Translations under genes and position numbers: made by a program
Part shown: positions 10,595 through 20,407 of the stretch, piece by piece
Layout of the letters: each line of letters opens with the position of its first letter
Numbering within the stretch: the first letter of the stretch is position 1
The notes under the pieces: model-generated
What the model was told of the DNA's origin: nothing
What the model saw: only the letters and a program-made list of their open reading frames with translations
Database searches by the model: none
NCBI RefSeq assembly: GCF_014863605.1
Contig: NZ_CP062252.1
Span: 1,125,001 to 1,189,000, forward strand
Direction: 5' to 3'
Origin: Pseudomonas allokribbensis
GTDB lineage: Bacteria; Pseudomonadota; Gammaproteobacteria; Pseudomonadales; Pseudomonadaceae
Length of the DNA stretch: 64,000 nucleotides

Positions 10595-10958
10595 CGCAAT
10601 TACCTCTGTATATATCAGGCCGTTAAAGGGCCGGAGTTAATGGTGTTCAGCGGTCTTAGTGCACTCGAAAGTGTGACTTGCAGGCGCCACAATGCCGTGT
10701 GCAGGCATACTAAGTTTCGAGTGTCTAAATAAGTGCACTCAAGATGTGCGCAACCAGGCCTTATTGTTGTGACGTGCCCTGTTATGCAGCTGATCCTCTG
10801 GCAAGAGGACTCTTGTGCAATCTCGTATTGCGCGCTCGATGTCAGGCGCAGGCCTGTGGATCGGGCGGTTGGGTGCTCAGGCGAGCACGTTTATAAGGGC
10901 GCGGCCTTGGCCTTGTAGGGGATATTGATGGTGCGTATCTCCTGTCCTTCGATAGTTG

Positions 10959-10988
10959 TCCAGAGTTGTTATCCATTCAGGCAAGTTG
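10959..10988 (-). promoter_or_regulatory. Candidate sigma-22 (AlgU)-type promoter of algD
   Basis: On the minus strand CAACTT (10988-10983) is followed after 18 bp by TCTGGA (10964-10959). This resembles the AlgU consensus GAACTT-16/17-TCTGA with one mismatch in each box and one extra spacer base. It would give a leader of roughly 350-365 nt before the algD ATG, close to the long leader known for P. aeruginosa algD. The match is imperfect and no other promoter test was possible. Confidence 0.3.
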
Positions 10989-11363
10989 CTGTGACAACTT
11001 GGTTACATGGTTTTGATCTCTGCGTAAGTTATCTCGTACATGTTCGGCGAGAATCGTTACCGGTGGTATGAGCTATGCATTTGGACATAGTTCCAGTCCG
11101 CCCATCGCCAAATCTGAAATTTCTTGAAATATTGAGAAAGATGGCACTGCTCTCATATTGATAGCACTTTCGATTTCGCCCTTTATTGATAGGCAGATAA
11201 TCGCGTTAGATGGTTTTGTGCCACTACCGGTAAAAAATTTACGTGCCACTACTGAAAAAAATGACAACTGTCGAGTGAAAGAAAAGATAGAAATCGAGGC
11301 GATGTTTTTATGGCGCCAATAAAACGGCGAAAAGAGGGGAGGTTTTTTTGACGTCGTGCGAGC

Positions 11364-11393
11364 TGCACGACTCTCACTATAAAGAGTCGTGCA
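11364..11393. repeat. Hairpin (11-bp stem, 8-nt loop) downstream of yaaA
   Basis: TGCACGACTCT (11364-11374) pairs perfectly with 11383-11393 around an 8-base loop. The first arm can instead pair with GTCGTGC at 11353-11359, giving two mutually exclusive hairpins. A run of seven T lies on the plus side before the structure, so on the yaaA strand it is followed by A rather than T and is not a standard intrinsic terminator, though it may act as a 3' stem. Confidence 0.55.
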
Positions 11394-11404
11394 ATGAGCA
11401 TGCT

Positions 11405-12184
11405 TTATTCCGGGGCGTGGTCGCGCAGAAACACCAGATTGTCCGGTTTCGACTGTTCGGCACTGTAGCGATAACCCTGAGCATCGAACTGTTTGAGAGC
11501 GGCCGGATCGTTGATGCGCTCCTGGATCACGAAGCGACTCATCAGGCCGCGGGCTTTCTTGGCGTAGAAGCTGATGATCTTGTACTGGCCGTTCTTCAGG
11601 TCCTTGAACTCGGTGTTGATGATCCGCGCGTTCAGGGCTGAGCGTTTGACCGCCGAGAAGTACTCGTTGGAGGCCAGGTTCAGCAGCACGTCATCGCCCT
11701 GGTCGGCCAGCGCTTCGTTCAGCCATTCACTGATGCGCGTGCCCCAGAATGCGTACAAGTCCTTGCCCCGGGCATTGGCCAGTTTGGTGCCCATTTCCAG
11801 ACGATAAGGTTGCATCAGGTCGAGCGGGCGCAGCAGGCCGTAGAGGCCGGAGAGCATGCGCAGGTGCTGTTGCGCGTAATCGAAATCGGCTTCGCTGAAG
11901 GACTGGGCGTCGAGCCCGGTGTAGACGTCGCCCTTGAAGGCCAGCAGCGCCTGTTTGGCATTCTCGGGGGTGAACGCCGGTGTCCAGCTGCCGAAACGCG
12001 CGGCGTTGAGGCCGCCGATCTTGTCGGAGACGTGCATCAGTTCGCTGATCTGCGCAGGCGTCAGCTCGCGCAATTGCTGGATCAGCTCCTGGGAATGGTC
12101 GAGGTATTGCGGCTGGGTAAAGCGCTGGGTCGCCGGCGGTGTTTCGTAATCGAGGGTCTTGGCGGGGGAAATCACCATCAGCAT
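11405..12184 (-). CDS. yaaA: Peroxide stress protein YaaA (DUF328)
   Basis: YaaA-family protein; in E. coli it limits free iron and DNA damage during hydrogen peroxide stress. The 259-residue product begins with the family signature [14 protein letters not shown] and contains [33 protein letters not shown] and the C-terminal [14 protein letters not shown] block, all characteristic. Full length. It is monocistronic on the minus strand, with a gene-free region downstream and the divergent deacetylase-like gene upstream. The iron-related role is from family knowledge only. Confidence 0.95.
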   Translation of the reverse strand: MLMVISPAKTLDYETPPATQRFTQPQYLDHSQELIQQLRELTPAQISELMHVSDKIGGLNAARFGSWTPAFTPENAKQALLAFKGDVYTGLDAQSFSEADFDYAQQHLRMLSGLYGLLRPLDLMQPYRLEMGTKLANARGKDLYAFWGTRISEWLNEALADQGDDVLLNLASNEYFSAVKRSALNARIINTEFKDLKNGQYKIISFYAKKARGLMSRFVIQERINDPAALKQFDAQGYRYSAEQSKPDNLVFLRDHAPE

Positions 12185-12323
12185 GAAGTCGTCTCCTTTA
12201 ATCGTGGGGGCGATTCTAGGGGGTTGAGGCGGATGACTCCAGCTATCAGGTCCATAGGTGATCGGCGGTTTGCGAGCCGGATCGGCTATAGTGCCGCGCG
12301 GGTTTTGTTATGGAGACATCCCA

Positions 12324-13448
12324 TTGCGCATTGTTCTTTTATTCACCGTGTGGCTGTTGAGCTTCGGGGCCGTTGCGGCGCCGGGCGATATTGCCACGCT
12401 CGATCGCAGCACCTGGCCGGAGAAACTCGACAACCCGACCCTGTTCGACGTCGCCTCCCGGGCGGAAATCCTGATGTTCGCCCGGGGCCTGCTGGGCAGC
12501 GAGTCGCTGGATGAGGCCGCGCTGGCCCAGCGTCTGGGGCTGCGCACGGTCAATCTGGAGGCGATCAACAGCCTGCGTGAGCGTCTGTGGCAGCGGCTGC
12601 TCGCCAATTACAACTTCGCCCAACAGAGCTGCGATCAGGACGCCTCGTTCTGCTTCCTCGTCGAAGACCTGCCGACCCTGCGCGAGCAGGCGACCAAGTT
12701 CGTGGTCAGCGACGAAAGCTATTACACCAAGTGGGCAGAGCCGAGCCGGATCTTCCATCAGCAGTACCTGGATGAACTGATGCGCAAGGCGGCGCTGTCG
12801 CCGCAGACCACCAGCGAAGTCGATCATTTCGGCGACTACGAGCGCAACGGCGACGAGATGCACGACCGGCTGTTCCTGTTGAGTTTCGACAGCGCTGCGA
12901 ACCTGCAGCCGGACAATACCGACTGGATCGCTGACTACCTGCGCAAATCCAGTCTGAGCGGCACCTTTTTCCTGCTGGGCAAGGATGTGCAGGCGCGGCT
13001 GGCGGATCGCTCGGTGAATAACCTGCAATCGGAATTCTCGAAACTCTGCGTGGGCGTGCAGGGTTGGGAGTTCCGTTCCCACAGCCACTGGCAGGACTGG
13101 CAGGACTCGGTGCGCCGCAGCAGCGATCTGGTGAAGAACAAGCTGCCGGAGAACTACGTGCCGCTGTTCCGTCCACCAGAGGGACAGCGCCGCAGTGATG
13201 CCGGCAGTTTCTTGCGCAATCAGGGCCTGCAAGTGGCGCTGTGGGACATCGATGCCCAGGACGGTGCCGGCAAGCTCAAGGGCAATCCGAGCGCACAGCG
13301 GGTGCTGACCCTGATGCTGTTGTGGCGCCACGGGGTGATCAATTTCAACATGAAGCAGGATGCGGTGAAGACGGCGTTGCCGTGGCTGATCACGCAAACC
13401 GCGCAAAGCGGCATCGGCTGGGAAGACTGTCAGGACGCTTTTCGCTGA
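12324..13448 (+). CDS. Secreted polysaccharide deacetylase-like protein
   Basis: Putative NodB-fold carbohydrate esterase exported to the periplasm. The best start is TTG at 12324, with GGAG about 9 nt upstream, giving a clean signal peptide (LRIVLLFTVWLLSFGAVAAPG); an upstream in-frame ATG at 12258 would spoil it. Residues about 1-170 are a family-specific helical region with two cysteines near position 90. The deacetylase-like part follows: LLSFDSAAN where TFDDG is usual, SHSHW for the H-x3-H metal motif, FRPPEG for motif 3 and ALWDID near the end. The loss of the second Asp in motif 1 raises doubt about catalytic activity. Length about 374. Stands alone, divergent from yaaA. Confidence 0.75.
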   Translation: MRIVLLFTVWLLSFGAVAAPGDIATLDRSTWPEKLDNPTLFDVASRAEILMFARGLLGSESLDEAALAQRLGLRTVNLEAINSLRERLWQRLLANYNFAQQSCDQDASFCFLVEDLPTLREQATKFVVSDESYYTKWAEPSRIFHQQYLDELMRKAALSPQTTSEVDHFGDYERNGDEMHDRLFLLSFDSAANLQPDNTDWIADYLRKSSLSGTFFLLGKDVQARLADRSVNNLQSEFSKLCVGVQGWEFRSHSHWQDWQDSVRRSSDLVKNKLPENYVPLFRPPEGQRRSDAGSFLRNQGLQVALWDIDAQDGAGKLKGNPSAQRVLTLMLLWRHGVINFNMKQDAVKTALPWLITQTAQSGIGWEDCQDAFR

Positions 13449-13797
13449 CAAGCGGCGAGAGCCCGGAAACATTGGGCTTGGGGTGAATTTTTTGCAAAAT
13501 TCGATGCAGGCGGACTTCCGACTCTAACGGGGGCGGGGCGGTCCGCCAAGGGCTTTTCGTCACTTTGCAAAATAAACTTCAAAAAAGCGTCAAAGTGCTT
13601 TTTTCTGTCACGGGTTTTGGAGTATTACGAAGTCAGACCGCCGAAACCTGCAACACAGGTGGCGTCTTCCAAGACCCATTTTGTGTGCGGTTCACCTGCT
13701 ATCCCGACAAAAGCTGTGCAGGTGGATTCGGCAGTCACTTCGAGGCGCAGCACCGTCCAGGTATTGCGTCGAATGGCTCCCACAAAGGTGACCGAGT
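13449..13797. other. Intergenic region before phoH
   Basis: About 350 bp with no convincing gene. AAAAAAGC (13581-13588) and GCTTTTTT (13597-13604) form a weak terminator-like stem for the deacetylase gene; CACTTTG (13561-13567) and CAAAGTG (13591-13597) offer a competing pairing. Short frames across 13565-13879 on both strands have no ribosome site. An AAGGTGA just before 13798 is the probable ribosome site of phoH. Confidence 0.5.
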
Positions 13798-15192
13798 ATG
13801 GATGATCACGGACGTAGCCCTTCCTCCAACCAGCCAATCCTTTATGTACTCGATACCAACGTACTGATTCACGATCCAAACGCCCTGCTGAATTTCGAAG
13901 AACACCACGTCGCGATCCCGATGACCGTGCTTGAAGAGCTGGACAAGCTCAAGAGCGGGCATCACAGCGTGGCCGCCGAATGCCGCCAGGCCATCCGGCT
14001 GATCGACAAGACGCTGGGCGATGCCTCGCCCGAAGACGTCGAGCAAGGGGTGCCGATCCAGCGCGGAAAGAGCGGGCCGAAGGGGTTGCTGTCAATTCTG
14101 ATGAGCAAGCAGGCGGAGTCGAACCTGATTCTGCCCGAGCACCTGAACGACAACAAAATCATCAACCAGTTGATCGATCTGCACACCCGCGACCCGAAGA
14201 AACCGGTGGTGCTGGTCACCAAAGACATCAACATGCGCCTCAAGGCGCGCGCCTGCGGGATTGCGGCCGAGGACTACAGCACCGACCAGTTGGTCGACGA
14301 CGTGTCCCTGCTGCCCAACGGCTACCACAACATGACCGGCTCCTTCTGGGACCGCGTGAGCAAGGTCGAAACCCGTCAGGACCATGGCCGCACCTGGCAT
14401 CAGGTGCAATTGATCGACAACCTGCCGGCCGTGCACATCAACGAGTTCATCATCGATGAGCAGGGGTTCGTCGGCTGGATCAAGGAGATTGAAGAAGACC
14501 GGCTGCTGATTCTCGATCTGCACCAGGAACCGCTGCTGCATCAGGAAGCCTGGGGCCTCAAGCCGCGAGACATCTATCAGAGCCTGGCGCTGTACGCCTT
14601 GCTCGACCCTGACATTCACCTGGTCAACCTGTCCGGCGCCGCCGGTTCCGGCAAAACCATCCTGGCACTGGCCGCTGCGATCGAGCAGACCATGGTCAGC
14701 AAGCGGTATCGCCGCATCATCGCCACCCGCAGCGTGCAGGGCCTGGACCAGGAAATCGGCTTCCTGCCCGGCACCGAAGCGGAAAAAATGGAGCCGTGGC
14801 TGGGGGCCATCACCGACAACCTCGAAGCCTTGCACATGGATGACGAAAACACCCATGGCAGCGTCGACTACATCCTCAGCAAAGTGCCGTTGCAGTTCAA
14901 ATCGCTCAACTACATTCGCGGTCGCAGCTTCCAGCAGAGCCTGATCCTGATCGACGAATGCCAGAACCTCACGCCGCACCAGATGAAAACCATCATCACC
15001 CGGGCCGGCGCCGGTTCCAAAGTGGTGTGCCTGGGCAACCTGGCACAGATCGACACCCCTTACCTGTCCGCGACCAGTTCCGGGCTGACCTACCTGACCG
15101 AACGTTTCAAAGACTTCCCCAACGGTGTGCACATCACCCTGCAAGGGGTGCCGCGTTCGATTCTGGCCGAATACGCCGAATCGCATCTGTAA
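13798..15192 (+). CDS. PIN-PhoH family ATPase/ribonuclease
   Basis: Two-domain protein of the PhoH2/YlaK type: an N-terminal PIN nuclease domain fused to a PhoH ATPase/RNA helicase-like domain. The PIN start is clear (YVLDTNVLIHDPNAL with the first acidic residue; IPMTVLEELDKLK with the second). Walker A is GAAGSGKT at about residues 281-288 and Walker B is LILIDECQN near residue 380, followed by the PhoH block THHQMKT-like PHQMKTIITRAG. 464 residues, full length. ATG 13798 has AAGGTGA about 7 nt before it. PIN-PhoH proteins are thought to unwind and cleave RNA; the biological role here is unknown. Confidence 0.93.
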   Translation: MDDHGRSPSSNQPILYVLDTNVLIHDPNALLNFEEHHVAIPMTVLEELDKLKSGHHSVAAECRQAIRLIDKTLGDASPEDVEQGVPIQRGKSGPKGLLSILMSKQAESNLILPEHLNDNKIINQLIDLHTRDPKKPVVLVTKDINMRLKARACGIAAEDYSTDQLVDDVSLLPNGYHNMTGSFWDRVSKVETRQDHGRTWHQVQLIDNLPAVHINEFIIDEQGFVGWIKEIEEDRLLILDLHQEPLLHQEAWGLKPRDIYQSLALYALLDPDIHLVNLSGAAGSGKTILALAAAIEQTMVSKRYRRIIATRSVQGLDQEIGFLPGTEAEKMEPWLGAITDNLEALHMDDENTHGSVDYILSKVPLQFKSLNYIRGRSFQQSLILIDECQNLTPHQMKTIITRAGAGSKVVCLGNLAQIDTPYLSATSSGLTYLTERFKDFPNGVHITLQGVPRSILAEYAESHL

Positions 15193-15206
15193 CCCTTACA
15201 AAGGAA

Positions 15207-15236
15207 CCGGGCGACTGCAAAGTCGCCCGGTTTTTT
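15207..15236 (+). terminator. Intrinsic terminator after phoH
   Basis: CCGGGCGAC (15207-15215) pairs exactly with GTCGCCCGG (15222-15230), followed by TTTTTT. Confidence 0.92.
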
Positions 15237-15294
15237 ATGTGCGGAAATTTGACCCGCAGGTTTACAATCGGTGCTCCTGATCAGGAGTAATCCC

Positions 15295-15768
15295 GTGCTG
15301 ACTCATCTCGATTCCCAAGGTCGCGCCAACATGGTCGACGTCACCGAAAAAGCCGTGACGTTCCGCGAGGCGACGGCCCAAGCGCTGGTGCGCATGCTGC
15401 CCGACACCCTGCAGATGATCGTCAGCGGCGGCCACCCCAAGGGCGACGTGTTCGCCGTGGCGCGTATTGCCGGCATTCAGGCAGCGAAGAAAACCAGTGA
15501 TCTGATTCCCCTGTGCCATCCGCTGATGCTGACCGGCGTCAAGGTCGAACTCAGCGCCGAAGGCGACGACGCCGTGCGCATCGTGGCTCGCTGCAAACTG
15601 TCCGGGCAGACCGGCGTCGAGATGGAAGCGCTGACCGCCGCCAGCGTCGCCGCCCTGACCATCTACGACATGTGCAAAGCCGTGGATCGCGGCATGACCA
15701 TCGAAAGCGTGCGTCTGCTGGAGAAAGTCGGCGGCAAGAGCGGGCATTTCCAGGCGGAGCAGCCATGA
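15295..15768 (+). CDS. moaC: Cyclic pyranopterin monophosphate synthase MoaC
   Basis: Converts 3',8-cyclo-7,8-dihydro-GTP to cyclic pyranopterin monophosphate in molybdenum cofactor synthesis. GTG 15295 is chosen because AGGAG lies 7 nt upstream and it yields the usual start ([15 protein letters not shown]); an upstream frame would add eight residues. Family blocks [34 protein letters not shown] and the conserved Lys/Asp of DMCKAVDR are present. 157 residues, near the usual 160. The stop overlaps the moaD ATG (ATGA at 15765-15768), showing translational coupling. Confidence 0.97.
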   Translation: MLTHLDSQGRANMVDVTEKAVTFREATAQALVRMLPDTLQMIVSGGHPKGDVFAVARIAGIQAAKKTSDLIPLCHPLMLTGVKVELSAEGDDAVRIVARCKLSGQTGVEMEALTAASVAALTIYDMCKAVDRGMTIESVRLLEKVGGKSGHFQAEQP

Positions 15769-16007
15769 ACCTGACCGTGAAGTTTTTTGCCCGTTACCGT
15801 GAGGCGCTGGGCGTGGATTCGGTGAAGGTCGAGGGCGATTTCGCGACGGTCGACGATGTGCGCGCATTGCTCGCCAAGCGTGACGGCGCCGAGGTGCTGA
15901 GCGAGCAAAATCTGATGTGTGCGCGCAACGAAGACCTTTGCCAGCTCGACGAGCCGGTGGTCGATGGCGACGAAGTGGCGTTTTTCCCCACCGTGACCGG
16001 AGGCTGA
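15765..16007 (+). CDS. moaD: Molybdopterin synthase small subunit MoaD
   Basis: Ubiquitin-fold sulphur carrier that donates sulphur to the pterin with MoaE. The 80-residue frame starts [16 protein letters not shown] and ends [10 protein letters not shown]; the terminal Gly-Gly needed for thiocarboxylation is intact. The start codon overlaps the moaC stop by four bases and the stop lies 3 bp before moaE. Confidence 0.96.
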   Translation: MNLTVKFFARYREALGVDSVKVEGDFATVDDVRALLAKRDGAEVLSEQNLMCARNEDLCQLDEPVVDGDEVAFFPTVTGG

Positions 16008-16010
16008 GAC

Positions 16011-16463
16011 ATGGCGATTCGTGTGCAGTCCACGGCGTTCGATCCCGGCGCTGAAGTCAACGCGATGCACGCGGCCAATGTTGGCGTCGGCGCGGTGGTG
16101 AGTTTTGTCGGCTACGTGCGCGACTTCAACGATGGCCTCGATGTTGCCGGAATGTTTCTGGAGCACTATCCGGGCATGACCGAAAAGGCCCTGGGCAAGA
16201 TTGCCGTCGAGGCCGAACAGCGCTGGCCACTGTTGAAGCTGGAAGTGCTGCACCGCATCGGCGCGCTGGAGCCGGGTGAGCCGATCGTGTTCGTCGGCGC
16301 CGCCAGTGCCCATCGTCAGGCGGCATTCGACGCCTGCGCCTTCGTCATGGATTACCTGAAAACCCGCGCGCCGTTCTGGAAGAAAGAGAACACCAGCGAT
16401 GGCCCGCGCTGGGTCGAAGGTCGTGACAGCGATCATGCGGCGGCGGATCGCTGGAAGCAGTAA
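16011..16463 (+). CDS. moaE: Molybdopterin synthase catalytic subunit MoaE
   Basis: Large subunit of molybdopterin synthase that binds the pterin and receives sulphur from MoaD. Recognised by [27 protein letters not shown], the [22 protein letters not shown] block and the C-terminal [10 protein letters not shown], which holds the catalytic lysines. 150 residues, full length. Third gene of moaCDE; the cluster supplies cofactor to molybdoenzymes encoded elsewhere. Confidence 0.97.
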   Translation: MAIRVQSTAFDPGAEVNAMHAANVGVGAVVSFVGYVRDFNDGLDVAGMFLEHYPGMTEKALGKIAVEAEQRWPLLKLEVLHRIGALEPGEPIVFVGAASAHRQAAFDACAFVMDYLKTRAPFWKKENTSDGPRWVEGRDSDHAAADRWKQ

Positions 16464-16537
16464 CTCCTCTCCTCAATCAGTCTCCCCTCGACTCCCGACC
16501 ATCGGCTGACGCCGATGGCGTTTGTCCAATTGACGGC

Positions 16538-16574
16538 TTGTACGTAAAAGTCCAGTATGGATTTACAAGTACAA
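16538..16574. promoter_or_regulatory. Palindrome before the binding-protein gene, candidate DauR site 1
   Basis: An inverted repeat centred on 16556: TTGTAC (16538-16543) pairs with GTACAA (16569-16574) and TCCA (16551-16554) with TGGA (16558-16561); 13 of 18 positions pair. Its core GTCCAGTATGGATTT is nearly the same as the core in front of dauB (20317-20331), 13 of 15 bases. The palindromic form and the two genes it precedes suggest a DauR operator. Confidence 0.6.
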
Positions 16575-16645
16575 ATAAAGTTTTTCCCTGTTTCAGCTCT
16601 TTCTTCTGTCTTGCCAAACCAACAACAACCCGCGAGAGAACGAAC

Positions 16646-17422
16646 ATGAAGAAATTCCCCCTCATCACCGGTCTGGCGCTGAGCCTGTTGGCGTGCAGTA
16701 GCGTGTTTGCCGCCGAGAAAACCCTGCGCATCGGTATCGAAGCGGCGTATCCGCCCTTCGCCTCAAAGACCGACCAGGGTGAAATTGTCGGTTTCGACTA
16801 CGACATCGGCAACGCCCTGTGTGCGCAGATGCAGGTCAAGTGCGTGTGGGTCGAGGGCGAGTTCGACGGTCTGATTCCTTCCCTGAAAGTGAAGAAAATC
16901 GACATGGCGCTGTCGTCCATGACCATCAACGAAGATCGCAAGAAGTCGGTGGACTTCACCCACAAGTACTATTTCACCTCGTCGCGGCTGGTAATGAAGG
17001 AAGGCGCGACCGTCGATGACCAGTACGCCAGCCTCAAGGGCAAGACGGTCGGCGTGCAGCGTGCGACCACCACCGATCGTTACGCCACCGAGGTGTTCGA
17101 GCCCAAGGGCATCAACGTCAAGCGCTATGGCAACAACGAAGAAATCTACATGGACCTGGCGGCCGGGCGTCTCGACGCGATTTTTGCCGACACCATTCCA
17201 CTGACCGACTTCCTGTCGATGCCGCGCGGCAAGGGTTACGCCTTCGTCGGGCCCGAGCTGAAGGATCCGAAATACGTGGGCGAGGGCGCGGGGATTGCGG
17301 TGCGCAAGGGCAACGTCGAACTGGTCAGCCAGTTGAACACTGCCATCGACGGCATTCGTGCCAGTGGCGAGTACCAGAAGATTTCCGAGAAGTACTTCAA
17401 GTCGGACATCTACGGCGACTGA
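16646..17422 (+). CDS. Basic amino-acid ABC transporter substrate-binding protein
   Basis: Periplasmic binding protein of the Lys/Arg/Orn (HisJ/ArgT/AotJ) type. ATG 16646 follows GAGAG and gives a signal peptide ([22 protein letters not shown]). The mature part shows the cluster-3 signature [30 protein letters not shown], two cysteines as in the family, and [14 protein letters not shown]. 258 residues. No permease or ATPase gene lies beside it, so it must use a transporter encoded elsewhere. It faces dauR across a shared terminator and has the same upstream palindrome as dauBAR, which points to arginine. The P. aeruginosa dau locus has a comparable binding protein (PA3865, from memory). Confidence 0.9.
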   Translation: MKKFPLITGLALSLLACSSVFAAEKTLRIGIEAAYPPFASKTDQGEIVGFDYDIGNALCAQMQVKCVWVEGEFDGLIPSLKVKKIDMALSSMTINEDRKKSVDFTHKYYFTSSRLVMKEGATVDDQYASLKGKTVGVQRATTTDRYATEVFEPKGINVKRYGNNEEIYMDLAAGRLDAIFADTIPLTDFLSMPRGKGYAFVGPELKDPKYVGEGAGIAVRKGNVELVSQLNTAIDGIRASGEYQKISEKYFKSDIYGD

Positions 17423-17433
17423 GTTTCAAAAAT

Positions 17434-17459
17434 GTGCAGCCTGCCATCGCAGGCTGCAC
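17434..17459. terminator. Bidirectional terminator between binding protein and dauR
   Basis: An 11-bp perfect stem (17434-17444 with 17449-17459) with a CATC loop sits in the 41-bp gap between two convergent genes. Short A/T-rich flanks on both sides support use in either direction. Confidence 0.75.
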
Positions 17460-17463
17460 GGTT

Positions 17464-18105
17464 TCAGCCCTTCAATTCCTTCAAATGCTTGTACACCGTC
17501 GCCCGCCCCATGTTCAGCACATTGGCCACATAGTTCGAGGCACTCTTGCCCTTGAACGCCCCCTCGGCATGCAGCGCCAGTACCAGCTCACGTTTGTGGT
17601 CGCGGGTCAGCAGGTTCAGGCTCAGTTGCCGCTCGCGCAGCCAGGCATGCAGGAAGGTGTTGATCCGCTCCTGCCAGTCATCGCGAAATAGTGAGTCCGG
17701 TTGCGGGATCAGTTTGCTCGGCGAGAGGAACAAGTCCAGCGCGGCTTTGGCATTTTCGAACAGCGAAATATTCAGGTTGATGCACAGCACCGCCAGCGGA
17801 TGACCTTCGCTGTCGCGCAGCACGGTGCTCAGGCTGCGAATCTTCTGGCCGTCCCAGTTGAGCTTTTCGTACGGGCCGATGTTCCGTTCGCTGACGTCGT
17901 CGCTGAGCATGTCTTCCAGCGACGATTCATCGCCGATCACCCGTTTCGACAGGTTGTTGGCGATGTAGTCGACCTTCTGTGTGCGCAGGTCATGCAACAC
18001 CACTTCGGCATGTGGAAAGAACAGCGTGGCAATGGCGTCGGCGATGGCGTGGTAGTTATCCAGCGCGGCGTCATTCAGCTCGGGAGATTGTTCGGGGGCG
18101 GTCAT
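17464..18105 (-). CDS. dauR: DauR-type transcriptional regulator (YheO-like PAS + HTH)
   Basis: Regulator with an N-terminal YheO-like PAS sensor (AIADAIATLFFPHAEVVLHDLRTQKVDYIANNLSKR, residues about 18-120) and a C-terminal DauR-type helix-turn-helix (GKSASNYVANVLNMGRATVYKHLKEL, residues about 185-213). DauR in P. aeruginosa controls dauBAR in response to arginine. ATG 18105 (MTAPEQSPELND) is chosen because the upstream part of the frame is low-complexity and unlike the family. 213 residues. It is the last gene of dauBAR, 91 bp after dauA, with a strong hairpin in the gap. Confidence 0.92.
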   Translation of the reverse strand: MTAPEQSPELNDAALDNYHAIADAIATLFFPHAEVVLHDLRTQKVDYIANNLSKRVIGDESSLEDMLSDDVSERNIGPYEKLNWDGQKIRSLSTVLRDSEGHPLAVLCINLNISLFENAKAALDLFLSPSKLIPQPDSLFRDDWQERINTFLHAWLRERQLSLNLLTRDHKRELVLALHAEGAFKGKSASNYVANVLNMGRATVYKHLKELKG

Positions 18106-18128
18106 AACTGTGGAGCTCCAGGCAACGT

Positions 18129-18155
18129 CAACGCCCCCGTGGTCCGGGGGCGTTG
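18129..18155. repeat. 10-bp stem hairpin between dauA and dauR
   Basis: CAACGCCCCC (18129-18138) pairs perfectly with GGGGGCGTTG (18146-18155) around a 7-nt loop. It is highly stable but has no T-run on the operon strand, so it may limit exonuclease decay or partly reduce read-through into dauR. Confidence 0.65.
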
Positions 18156-18196
18156 CGAGTGTGCCGCAATCCGTTGGGCGCGTCATCCGGGGGCGG

Positions 18197-20283
<2,087 letters not shown>

Positions 20284-20305
20284 GTCGGACTCCGGAGACT
20301 GTATC

Positions 20306-20340
20306 TAAACTAATTTGTCCATTATGGACTTTTAGTTTTA
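20306..20340. promoter_or_regulatory. Palindrome before dauB, candidate DauR site 2
   Basis: GTCCAT (20317-20322) and ATGGAC (20324-20329) form a perfect inverted repeat around T20323, with outer TAAA (20306-20309) pairing TTTA (20337-20340). The core nearly matches the palindrome at 16550-16564. It ends 23 bp before the dauB start codon on the minus strand, a plausible operator position for DauR. Confidence 0.6.
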
Positions 20341-20358
20341 TTGAACAATATCCGGGCG

Positions 20359-20395
20359 AAAAAAAAGCGCAGTCCGTTGCCGGCTGCGCTTCTCT
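20359..20395 (-). terminator. Intrinsic terminator after rhlB
   Basis: On the minus strand GCGCAG (20389-20384) pairs with CTGCGC (20372-20367) and is followed by a run of eight T. It lies just past the rhlB stop. Confidence 0.9.
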
Positions 20396-20407
20396 TTTTG
20401 GCGTCGC

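Larger units (their letters stand above)
10595..11404. promoter_or_regulatory. algD upstream regulatory region, no gene seen
   Basis: About 810 bp between algD and yaaA without a credible gene; the 64-codon minus frame at 11073-11267 has no ribosome site or recognisable sequence. The DNA is visibly more AT-rich than the flanks. It holds several structures: a 9-bp inverted repeat (10662-10670/10715-10723), a hairpin TCCTCT-GGCA-AGAGGA (10794-10809), direct repeats GTGCCACTAC (11218-11227 and 11243-11252) and an 11-bp stem hairpin (11364-11393). In other pseudomonads algD is controlled from several hundred bases upstream, which fits the size of this gap. Confidence 0.6.

Noticed and set aside
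10715..10723. GAAACTT near algD as an AlgU -35 box
   Set aside because: No TCTGA/TCAAA-like -10 box at 16-17 bp downstream; it lies in the 9-bp inverted repeat instead.
11073..11267. 64-codon minus frame upstream of algD
   Set aside because: Short, no ribosome site, no recognisable sequence, in AT-rich control DNA.
13565..13879. Short frames before and across the phoH start
   Set aside because: No ribosome site; they overlap the well-supported phoH start on one strand or the other.
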